A stretch of 64,000 nucleotides of DNA from Symsagittifera roscoffensis (taxonomy: Eukaryota; Xenacoelomorpha; Acoela; Convolutidae), in NCBI RefSeq assembly GCF_963678635.1, contig NC_087068.1:27840318-27904317 (forward strand), given 5' to 3'. Positions within the stretch are counted from its first letter, which is position 1, and each line of letters begins with the position of its first letter. The notes below the pieces were generated by a model that had not been told where the DNA came from, did not search any database, and saw nothing but the letters and a program-made list of their open reading frames with translations. Positions 12,301 through 20,128 of the stretch are shown one piece after another. The translations under genes were made by a program, and so were the position numbers.

Positions 12301-15300
12301 ACCAAAATGGCCGACAGCATAAAACTCTATTTTCCATATTTTAACAAATTTAAACAATTTCAATAGCAGAAATTATTAAATCCATAAATGGGGTTCATAA
12401 TTAATTATAAAATATCACGCTCCTTTTTCTTAGATTAATTGAAGTTTTATGAAAAAAGTTCAGCAATAATATTGGGATGAGAGGCCACATATGCATCCGC
12501 TGGTAGTAACCTGACATTACCCCCACCAAAAGACCGACAGTTTCAGATTTTGAAAAAAAACTATTTAAAATTGAGCAGTTTTGAAAACTTTCAAAATAGA
12601 TTAAAATGTCATATCTGAGGAAGCAGTCATAATTGGAGTCCAGACAAACATCCTGAGAGCATCTTAAGAGCACCCCGGCTTTTATTTTAGATCATAAATT
12701 TAAAAAAGAAACTGAAAAAGCATGATGATTTGAGCTATCAAACTTATAGGCAAGATCTGCAACCTCTGAGAGTACCCAGAAAACATCCCACTGAAAAGAT
12801 GGGAATTGCAAACTTTTGACAAGTTTTTTTGAAAAGTTTTGAAAAAATATTGAAAAAAGGTCAAAACTCGGAAATCAAAAGCATCTGAGCCGTCAGCTTT
12901 GGAGGCAAAACTTGCAACCTCTGAGAGTAACTCGACAGCATCTGACTACAGGGTTGGCAATTTCAAACCTGTGAAATTTTCCAGATTCAAATTTTCTGAA
13001 AATAGGTGAAAAATCATAAAAATGCCATATCTTGGAACAGAAGTAGATTTAAGCAATCACATTTGAATGCGCCATGTAAAACACCTGATAGTACACTGGC
13101 AGCGCATCACACTATGGAGTTAAGAATTTCAACTTTTGTTAATTTTTTTATATCTAAGTTATTTGAAAATTTTTGAAAAATTATTAAGAAAACGTCATAT
13201 CTCGCAAACTAAAAGAATTTGAGCTGCCAACTTTTGAGTGAAAACTCGCAACACCTGAGAGTACCCTGATAGCACCCAACTAAAGGGTTGAAAATTTCAG
13301 TTTTTGTTGAATTTTTCAAATCTACGTTTTATGAAAAATTTCAAAAAATCTTCGTATCTGGTAAACTAAATAGATTTGGGAATTTATATTTGGAGGCCCA
13401 ATTTGCAACTCCTAGTTTAATCCCGAGAGCATACAATTTTTGGGTTGCTAATTTCAAACCTGACAAAAAGCACTGAATTCAAGCTAGAAAATCGAAAATA
13501 TTTCTTACGAGTTGCAATATACGATATAGCTTAAGCGAGCAAAAAAATTTTTCGTTAAACATGCGAAAACATTACACTGAAAAAACCTAAGCAAACTGAG
13601 ATAGTGAGCCGCATTTAAGTATATCATAGATAGATTCACAGATAAGTAATTTCCTTTTAAAATGTTGACACACTGTTTTCAATAGAAAACTCGTTCATCG
13701 CTGAAATGGTGAGTCCACTCTTTTCACAAAATTGTGGTCTGAGCAGCCGAGCAAAAGCAAACATAGCCAACAGAAATGAATAAAATAATTGAATGCAAAA
13801 AGGCAGAAAAAAACTGACTCATTTTTCAAAAAAAAACCTGCAACTTTCGAACTTTAATATACAAAATTAATGATCTAGAGGCTTTTTGAATTTCAACACG
13901 AATGTAAAAATCTGAAATCAGTTTTCAAAACTAGAAGTAATTCATGTTTTTGCGCCATTTTCACGTTCGTATTCGGAGAGCGCAAATTAACAAACTTTCA
14001 GCAGATGATCTTGCATTGAACTCAAAAAGCGAAAATATATCTAACTGCAGTCATAAATGCATAAAAAGGATGAATGCACAGCTGTAGTTAGCGCATTTTA
14101 AGACTTCTCGAAAAAACAAAAAAAAATCACTAAGACCTTTTTAAGAGTCATCACTAGGTTCAGTGTGACTCTTAAACAATTTTTCTCGACACTGAGACAA
14201 TTTTTTAGTCCGAATTTGGACTGACTTGTTGAGAGTCGAATTAACGATTGCTCGGGTTTCAAAATAATTACCAACTTTGACCCTCAAGGTGCTAGCTATC
14301 ATTAAGATATCTGAAATTGGGCAAAGAAAAAACCTTATGCCATTATCAACTTTTGGCTGAACAAGTTCAATACGTTGGGAATCTGCTGGAATAGATCATA
14401 AAAACAAACTTAGAAAAACACAATTTCGTTTCAAAATAAATTGATAAAACGAAATCAATAAAGCGAAATAGAGCTACCCTGAGCTATCTTACACCAAAAG
14501 AACTACCTCATGGTGATAAAATTATCCTAGCTATTTGCAATATCATGTTATAATCTACGCTACAGTTTTCACCCTAGCACTATCCTCGCATGTTAAAAAA
14601 ATATGCAACAAAAATCCCACATTTTATACCGTTTTTCGCAATTAATTAAGCTTCAGGCCACTCCTAACTAGATGGAGGTGTTTTGTTGCGGAAACAACCT
14701 TGTAAAACGCGCAGGGAGTTTGACTTTATGGAACATCTTTAAAATGATCATTAACTTTTGCCTTTGAAACACCACAAACTTAATTGAATAACCCGATAAA
14801 ACAAGCAAAAGCCGATAAAAATAAAAATTAAAATTTTAACCAGAAACCGAGTTGGAAAATTGATAAAATAACAGGGCGACTGTAAATAATCAAAAAAATG
14901 TTCAAAGCAGAAAAAAGGCCACGCTTTGTAGGCTTAGCCTACAAAAGCAGACAAAGAAAAACCCGACAATTCAGTTTTACCGGAAAAAATTCAAGTTCAT
15001 ACATACTGAAACTACAATGTTCGACAGGGACTGGAAGCCCAGACCTTAGAATGCAAAGGCAACCACGTTACTTCTACAGCAAGAGTGAAGGGTTCGGAAA
15101 AATCTCAATGCTCAATAATGAAGCAAGTTTAATTTCTTATACAAAGAAATTAATTTAAAAACGGAAATTGAGCCGTCAAAAACTAAACCCTACAAATCCG
15201 CAAAAAAATATATAAAAAAACAAGAGTAATTTCTTATTGATAGCAAATTTTTCCACAGAGGCGAAGCTTCGCTGGCTGTACTAACACTAGCCACCAAAAA

Positions 15301-16589
15301 AGTAGCTACATATGCTAATAAATTACTAATCCGATGCAGCGAAAGTGGAACCAAATACAATTCGACACAACTTAGCATGTATTACATTGGAACGCACAGA
15401 GCCAAATTATGCATTTCAAAGAATCTGCGAGATATATGGAGTGGGAAAGTTTTTGAAAGCATGTTTTTATGACTGTAGTTGTGTGAAATAAAAAGCTTTT
15501 TTCGGTTCATTTGATGAATTAAAAATGCACAAACTGTGTTAAAGCACATGCTGCCAAACTGCCGATACAGCCAGCTTCAAAAGTGCTACCAAAATTAGCA
15601 CTTATATTTGCGATTTAGGTTGTAAAAAAGAAGTAGTACTATTAAACTACACTTGCTAGTGTAAAAAACTGAAATTGAGCCAACCAAAACAAGGACATAT
15701 GAAGAAAATTGCCATATCAATGCTGTCAAATGACCTTTTTTTTATCAGCACTCGAACGTGGTGGAAACATCCCATTTCTAACAGAGTTTTTTATATTAGA
15801 GGAATATATACTAGAGCACTCAGACTCAGTCTAGCGTCTCAGAAAAGGTGAATGGTAATTCTCAAAATCTCAACTAGTATACTATCATGCCACATCTTAC
15901 CCTGACGAAATTGTCCGGGAACAACCCTTTCTTTCCGTTCAACACCCCACTCATCCACCCAATCTCCCCCTCCACTGGTATGCAGTCCCGCAACACCATC
16001 CCGGGCTTGATTGTCAGCTCATCATCTGCTACAGCTTCATATAGATGGGTCACTTCAACTGCTAAAAGTAAACACACGAATGTTTTTGAAACGGTAAAAC
16101 GAACATGGCTGAATATTCTGAGGCTCGGTTTAGCTAGTTCATATTATTTAGTCGACCTGAGATTCTTCTTATTTAAAAGTAATTGGTTAAAGCCAACAGA
16201 CTATAAACAGAAAAGAGACTATAAACAGAAAAAAAAGAACTCCGAACTTCAAAGCAAAAAATATGACTAAATAGCTCTTTGAATTTCAAGAACAAGAATG
16301 AGCTTCCAAGTATTTATAGGAATTTCAAAATTTATCACGAAAATGATCATATCTGCAAAACTACTGTTTCAACTCATTGTATTCTTGCCTGCAAAATACA
16401 ACCCCATGAAAGTTGAATAAATTTTTTGAATTTTTCGAATAACAATTTTGATCAAAAGGACGCATTATAACACAGCCATGCTAGTTGCAACTGAACTAAC
16501 AGATGTCTCGTAAAATACCCTAAAATTACTTGCAAACGAAATGATTTTCAGCAAAAACGGAAGCAATCGAAAAAAAACTAACCAGTCAT
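1764..16589 (-). CDS. Two-SH3-domain adaptor protein (CD2AP/CIN85-like N-terminus), 7 exons, about 1715 aa
   Basis: Whole-gene entry. Exons on the minus strand: 16583-16589, 15901-16061, 11510-11654, 11178-11283, 8656-8773, 7617-7638 and 1764-6352. All borders are GT/AG and all codon phases agree. SH3-1 (residues about 3-56) starts almost at the first residue, as in CD2AP/CIN85. It has the DDELTI core and ends GLFPDNFVR, the CD2AP/CIN85 hallmark. SH3-2 (about 106-157) is split over two exons at its first conserved Trp and ends GTFPASCV. The remaining 1500 residues are disordered and rich in Ser, Glu, Asp and Lys, with no coiled coil, and end CVLQ. Adaptors of this family link receptors, endocytosis and actin by binding proline-rich ligands. 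The tail matches no family I know, so orthology to CD2AP/CIN85 (about 640-665 aa, three SH3) is uncertain. Introns hold the 12.4-13.5 kb array and the 9.7 kb repeat. Confidence 0.75.
7617..7638 (-). CDS. SH3 gene exon 6: 22-nt microexon
   Basis: Bounded by a TTTTTAG acceptor and a GTAAGA donor. It encodes SKPVASA plus the first base of a Gly codon. Its length (3n+1) is exactly what is needed to join phase-0 exon 5 to phase-1 exon 7. Evidence is phase and splice sites only. Confidence 0.6.
8656..8773 (-). CDS. SH3 gene exon 5: second half of SH3-2
   Basis: Acceptor ATTTCAG, donor GTAAGT. The first base completes the conserved Trp codon started in exon 4. The exon then encodes [17 protein letters not shown], the n-Src to 3-10-helix part of an SH3 domain, followed by a polar linker. 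It ends in phase 0. Confidence 0.75.
9730..10165 (+). repeat. Interspersed repeat with conserved hairpins, copy 1
   Basis: About 430 bp in intron 4 of the SH3 gene, collinear with a copy at 46.88-47.32 kb. It contains a hairpin at 9873-9890 (CCAATTT/AAATTGG) and a second CCTTT/AAAGG hairpin near 10013-10030. Between them is a block close to GATCACGTTTTTTGTGACC. No coding potential. Confidence 0.6.
11178..11283 (-). CDS. SH3 gene exon 4: first half of SH3-2
   Basis: Acceptor CCATTACAG, donor GTAAAT. Encodes [20 protein letters not shown] then [15 protein letters not shown](W). This is the RT loop and first strands of an SH3 domain: the usual ALYD is replaced by IVSD, and the usual DELSL by GQLSL. 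It ends two bases into the Trp codon, matching exon 5. Confidence 0.75.
11510..11654 (-). CDS. SH3 gene exon 3: linker between the two SH3 domains
   Basis: Acceptor TGTACTAG, donor GTAATA, phase 0 in and phase 1 out. Encodes 48 residues of acidic and Ala/Ser-rich linker (including [19 protein letters not shown]). No fold is visible. It is supported by splice sites, phase and an open frame. Confidence 0.65.
12430..13475 (+). repeat. Diverged tandem array, about 155-170 bp unit, about 5 copies
   Basis: In intron 2 of the SH3 gene. A recurring block (variants of CAACCTCTGAGAGTACCC followed by AGCATCnAACTAnAGGGTTG) appears near 12764, 12917, 13084, 13253 and 13408. Spacing is 153-169 bp, with A/T-rich TTTTGAAAA stretches between. 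Copies are strongly diverged, so the array is old. Confidence 0.6.
13790..14165 (+). repeat. Diverged relative of the hairpin repeat family
   Basis: The start (GCAGAAAAAAACTGACT...) and end (AAAAATCACTAAGACCT...AAGAGT) resemble the copies at 9.73 and 46.88 kb. The middle is diverged or deleted. It lies in intron 2 of the SH3 gene. Confidence 0.4.
15010..15085 (-). repeat. tRNA-like SINE head, degenerate
   Basis: On the minus strand AAGTAACGTGGTTGCC is followed by GGGCTTCCAGTCCC, resembling A and B boxes at tRNA-like spacing. No tRNA fold closes. Confidence 0.3.
15901..16061 (-). CDS. SH3 gene exon 2: SH3-1 domain
   Basis: Acceptor ACTTTTAG, donor GTAAGA. Encodes an entire SH3 domain: [20 protein letters not shown], then a variable loop, [15 protein letters not shown]. 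The arrangement within a few residues of the N-terminus and the FPDNFV ending match the first SH3 of CD2AP and CIN85. That domain class binds PxxxPR-type ligands in known members. Confidence 0.9.
16583..16589 (-). CDS. SH3 gene exon 1: start codon exon (M-T-)
   Basis: ATGACTG followed by a GTTAGT donor. G plus CA from exon 2 gives Ala, so the protein begins [12 protein letters not shown], the same distance from Met to SH3 as in CD2AP (MVDYIVEYDYDA). The coding part is only 7 nt, so this is inferred. An upstream 86-nt leader would start at the acceptor after 16676. Confidence 0.55.
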
Positions 16590-16674
16590 TGTTGAAGAAA
16601 TTTCTATCTCCAACACTTTTCTCAAAGAGCCAAATTCAATTCTGCGTTACTTCCGCAAATTCTTCATCACAAAC

Positions 16675-16690
16675 ACTGAAAAAATATCTC
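16675..16690 (-). promoter_or_regulatory. Acceptor site between KIN17 and the SH3 gene (possible trans-splice site)
   Basis: A strong GATATTTTTTCAG polypyrimidine-AG lies about 120 nt downstream of the KIN17 stop and 86 nt upstream of the SH3 gene start. There is no obvious AATAAA between the genes. This layout is typical of spliced-leader operons. It could also be the acceptor of a 5' UTR intron. Confidence 0.4.
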
Positions 16691-16797
16691 ACACAAGTGT
16701 AAAATTGACTCAATTTCATATTATAAACTTGTTATGTTTCTAGAATAATTAAAACCTTTATCCACTAAATAGTCAACTCTAAAATGATAGATAAACA

Positions 16798-17967
16798 CTA
16801 ATCGAATTTACAAACGTTTTCATATGGAACTTGCAAAACATCATTATCTAATCTTACTCGGACACAAAAGTCCTTCTCACGAATTTCTTCAACTGTTGCT
16901 GTTTTTCCTTTTAACTTTCCTTTGACAAACTTGACTTTCTTTCCCGGAACCGGAATCACCGTCTCAACGTGTATAGCATCCAGTTTGATTTTGGTTTCTA
17001 GCTCATTTACAAGCTGTACGGTAGCAATGTAATCAGATATTAATTCTATAACTTTTACTTTCTGCTTATAATATTTATCGCCCAATCTTTTAGTCGTTAT
17101 TTTCACAATCAAGCCTTCTGTTAGCCATTTATCATCGGCAGTATCTTCGATAAATTCGTCTTCGTTTGGTATTTCCATCTTTTGTTTCTTGCTTTTCAAT
17201 CCTTCTTCCATTATCTCTTGCAAAGCTGATTTAGGCTTCGACTTTGACTTGATAGGCTTTTTTGAATCTGAATTTCTTTTCAGAGGATTTTCTACCTTTT
17301 CAGCAGCAGGTAGATCATTACTGGGGTTAGAAATTATCGGCTTGTTATTGAGTTTGATCTGTATTTTTTCATCATCGTTTTCTCTAACTAATTCTGTAGG
17401 TTGTATTTGCCGTGCGGGTTTGGAACTAGTCAGAATCATCTGTTGCTCAATAAATTTCTGATTACGCTCCTCGTCGGTATAATCCATTTTCTCTTTGATT
17501 TTGAGAGCTTCTTGTTTTTTCATTGCCTCAGAATCTCTGTCAATGTATGCAATAAACCAACCTTTAGGAGTTTCATCTACATGACAATAACCTTCTCTGC
17601 CAAGCCATTTTGTAAATTCTGACAAGGTCACCCACTTAGTTGAATTCATATGTATATGCTCTTTGAATTGAATGTATTCGTTGTACACCTGATTGTTATT
17701 TACTCGTTTAGTCCCAAAACGCCGACGGAGCAAATCCAGGAAATCAGACAAAAACTCTTCAGAAAATGCATCTAAGTACTTGTTTGGATTATCTGCCACC
17801 AGCATCATCTGTCGCTGATGACTTTCAGACATCAAATGGCATTTGAACCCATTTTCGTCTCGACACTGTTTTTGACACATTTGACAATACCATCTTAACT
17901 TCTGAAGTCCCTTGGACTTGATACGATTCGCGATTGCTTTCGGTGTAAGAAAATCGTTCTTAGGCAT
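16798..17967 (-). CDS. KIN: KIN17 DNA/RNA-binding protein, 389 aa, single exon
   Basis: Full-length orthologue of the conserved nuclear protein KIN17 (human about 393 aa), which takes part in DNA replication, DNA repair and RNA processing. Visible: C2H2 zinc finger C28-x2-C31-x12-H44-x5-H50; a winged-helix region (about 51-160) with the conserved KWVTLSEFTKWLGREG and GWFIAYIDRD stretches; a Lys-rich middle containing KKQKMEIPNEDEF; and a C-terminal tandem SH3-like/KOW region (about 280-389) ending LQVPYENVCKFD. The start is chosen at MPKNDFLTPKAIANRIKSKG, the universal KIN17 N-terminus. No introns interrupt it. An acceptor-like TTTTTTCTAG lies only 6 nt before the ATG. It is on the same strand as, and about 200 bp upstream of, the SH3 gene. 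Confidence 0.96.
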   Translation of the reverse strand: MPKNDFLTPKAIANRIKSKGLQKLRWYCQMCQKQCRDENGFKCHLMSESHQRQMMLVADNPNKYLDAFSEEFLSDFLDLLRRRFGTKRVNNNQVYNEYIQFKEHIHMNSTKWVTLSEFTKWLGREGYCHVDETPKGWFIAYIDRDSEAMKKQEALKIKEKMDYTDEERNQKFIEQQMILTSSKPARQIQPTELVRENDDEKIQIKLNNKPIISNPSNDLPAAEKVENPLKRNSDSKKPIKSKSKPKSALQEIMEEGLKSKKQKMEIPNEDEFIEDTADDKWLTEGLIVKITTKRLGDKYYKQKVKVIELISDYIATVQLVNELETKIKLDAIHVETVIPVPGKKVKFVKGKLKGKTATVEEIREKDFCVRVRLDNDVLQVPYENVCKFD

Positions 17968-17985
17968 AATGACCTAGAAAAAATT
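17968..17985 (-). promoter_or_regulatory. Acceptor site 6 nt upstream of the KIN17 start codon
   Basis: TTTTTTCTAG is followed by GTCATT and then the ATG. Either a 5' UTR intron ends here or a spliced leader is added here. A 6-nt leader is typical of trans-spliced messages. Confidence 0.4.
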
Positions 17986-18462
17986 ACCGAAAAGTACAAT
18001 AAAATAGCCAGCTGCAAGGAAATGCAGGCCAACAAAAAGCATCAGTAGAATACGTCTTTCATAATTTCAACCTTTGAGAGTGCGAACCTTTTAAAAAAAG
18101 TACATATTGCTAAAATTTTGAATTAACTCTAAGCTAGAAAAACTGGTTAAGATAGCAGACTTTCTAATTCATTTAAAAAAACTCAGTTTTCACCAAGATA
18201 AGTTCGATTCTCAATTAGGATTATGATTATTTTGAAGGATTTATGGCAAAAGAAAAAATTAAACCGAGGAGAAGCAAAAAAAATTCAAGAAAAAAAGTCA
18301 ATCACATTTTAATCTAAAAAATAATAGATTCAGACCACAGTTAGTAACACAGAGGCGAAACTTTGCTTCGCAAAAAATAGCGAGAACACGACAAAAAGCA
18401 CCTCTATAAAAGGCAATAAGAAAAATTAGAAATAAGCCTCGAATTAGAGAAAAAAAAATTGG

Positions 18463-18532
18463 CAACGTCTGAGATTCGGACGTGCGACCGTAGCTTAAGA
18501 GTCTCAAACACTAACCACTCAGCCACGGCCGC
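18463..18532 (-). repeat. tRNA-derived SINE head (Leu/Ser-like)
   Basis: The minus strand reads GCGGCCGTGGCTGAGTGGTT, then a TTAAG loop-like segment, then GTCCGAATCTC. This is a good A box and a fair B box in tRNA order, but the acceptor stem does not close. A T-rich tail follows. It is a SINE head or tRNA pseudogene. Confidence 0.55.
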
Positions 18533-18939
18533 TTAATAAGCAACAAACACTAGCCACAAATAAAGCATAGAACCGATGCTATTTAATTTCTAATGATAGT
18601 GAAATTTTCAAATAAGTAAACACTTTTAATGAACACTTTTATTTGCGAGTTATGTTACAAAAAAAGAAGGTTCATAATAATACACTAAGCGGATCGCTAG
18701 TGTAATTATACATAACACAATATTATTAAAATGTTCTTCAAAATTCGTTTTTATTTTTAGGTTTTCAATTTGGTAAAAATTCCAACATGACATGTCAGTT
18801 ATTCAGGTTATTGAGACAATTTTTTGCCAAGTTTGTACATGAACTACAAACTAAATTTTAGTTCCGCAACCCTGCATTCTTCGAACCTATAACCTGATCC
18901 TTTTCCTTCAAACGCGCAATAGTTCTAGTTTGAGCAGTT

Positions 18940-19250
18940 TATAGGCGTTCCTCGATTAATGTTTAGTGCCACACTTCAACTCCGCACAACCTCTTCTCTA
19001 CCGCACTCGCGCAAATGCTGTTCTTTAGGTGCACCCTCCTAGAGGGGTTCCTTAATCCTCGAGGCTAACTGTCGGACCGTTTGGTCGAAGTAGTTGGAAT
19101 TACATCCATATCTGGTTTGCAGTTCACTCGCATAGAAAGCTTTCAGGGAGGGCAAAAACAATTTTTATCCGAGTGCTTTTTTCGGTATTGTATAACCAGA
19201 TTGGGGCAAAATTCTCCGTATTTCTTATTTGCCCTCAAAAAATTTTTCTA
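18940..19250 (-). pseudogene. Decayed Penelope-like endonuclease (GIY-YIG) fragment
   Basis: Broken minus-strand translation aligns with the end of the intact element next door. SLKAF...ELQTR matches SLKSAFSNDLKSR, and FDQTVRQLASRIKE matches VGQTVRHLTTRIEE. The GIY-YIG Tyr/Gly pair is lost and stops interrupt it. It lies downstream of the intact copy in the same orientation, as in the partial tandem arrays common for this class. Confidence 0.7.
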
Positions 19251-19823
19251 CACTCTTACCTTTAATTAAAAAATACAAAATTAGGGAAATAACCCTATCT
19301 GAACATTTGGGCAATGGTTTTGATTCGAATGTTTTCGGGTTAAATGCCGTAGATCCCGAAATTCAAAGGATCTAAATTTAAAAAAAATTTGTCGTGTAAA
19401 CGCCAGTTTTTCCTTTAGAATTAAGATAGGTTGAAACTAGGTTGCGCTGACGATAAGAAGCATGATCATTCCTTTGTTCAAATAGCTTAAAAGCAAGCTG
19501 CATAATAAGGACCGCTTTGGGACTTATGAGACTGTTTCCTCATTTTGGGAGCTATGAACACGCAACTTTTTTTACATTCGAGACCTCGCCGCGTTTCTTC
19601 CACATTGCTGTTTTCTAAACACATTTTTAATCGCTTCTCAGTACGTTTTTTTCTCTTAACTTTTATCTCATCCTTTAGAAGTAATCAGAAGGTCAAAAGT
19701 ATCATAGTAATCGAGGTTACAGTCAGGATTCCCTTAATCACATATTCCAGTTAAAATCCTAGAAACTTTGTAGATATGGAAATGATAACGATAAAAAGCA
19801 GCTGAAGAAATTTTTGCTAAAAA

Positions 19824-19871
19824 GTAAATTTCAAACGTTTTCGCAACTATGTGCATCGTCAGGATTTTTAC
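19824..19871 (-). ncRNA. Hammerhead-ribozyme-like fold (type I layout) of the Penelope-like element
   Basis: The minus strand has CTGACGA followed by a short GCA/TGC stem and GAAA, then the self-complementary AACGTT, then T and GAAATTTAC. GAAATTTAC pairs with the upstream GTAAAAATC through seven pairs and an A-A internal loop. All core elements (CUGANGA, GAAA, H17 = U at 19833) are in type I order. One extra U sits before stem II, and stem III has no loop, so activity would probably need a dimer. Hammerheads are known in Penelope-like elements. It lies about 260 nt past the ORF stop. Confidence 0.6.
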
Positions 19872-20128
19872 AATAAACTACTCTAAATGACGATAAAACA
19901 TCAATTTACAAATGTTATTTACAATAAATCACATACAATTTGGTTCTAAACCATCATGATAAAAAATTAGCCAATCACAGTTGACCTCTAAATTACTATT
20001 AAGATTAAAATACTTTTAACCTCTAAAATTAATTAAACATTTTAAAATTAATTTGTCTGGAAGTTTCTGAGTCATAATTTCGATTTAGACATGTACGTTT
20101 TGAATAAAAAACCAAAAATATTTTGGGA

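Noticed and set aside
12720-13440. CRISPR-like array
   Set aside because: The repeats are long, diverged and AT-rich in a eukaryotic intron, with no short identical repeats and no cas genes.
14898-15158. Plus-strand open frame of 86 codons
   Set aside because: Overlaps an intron and a tRNA-like SINE head. No protein features.
18463-18532. Genuine tRNA gene
   Set aside because: A- and B-box-like sequences are present but the acceptor stem does not close, so it is listed as a SINE head.
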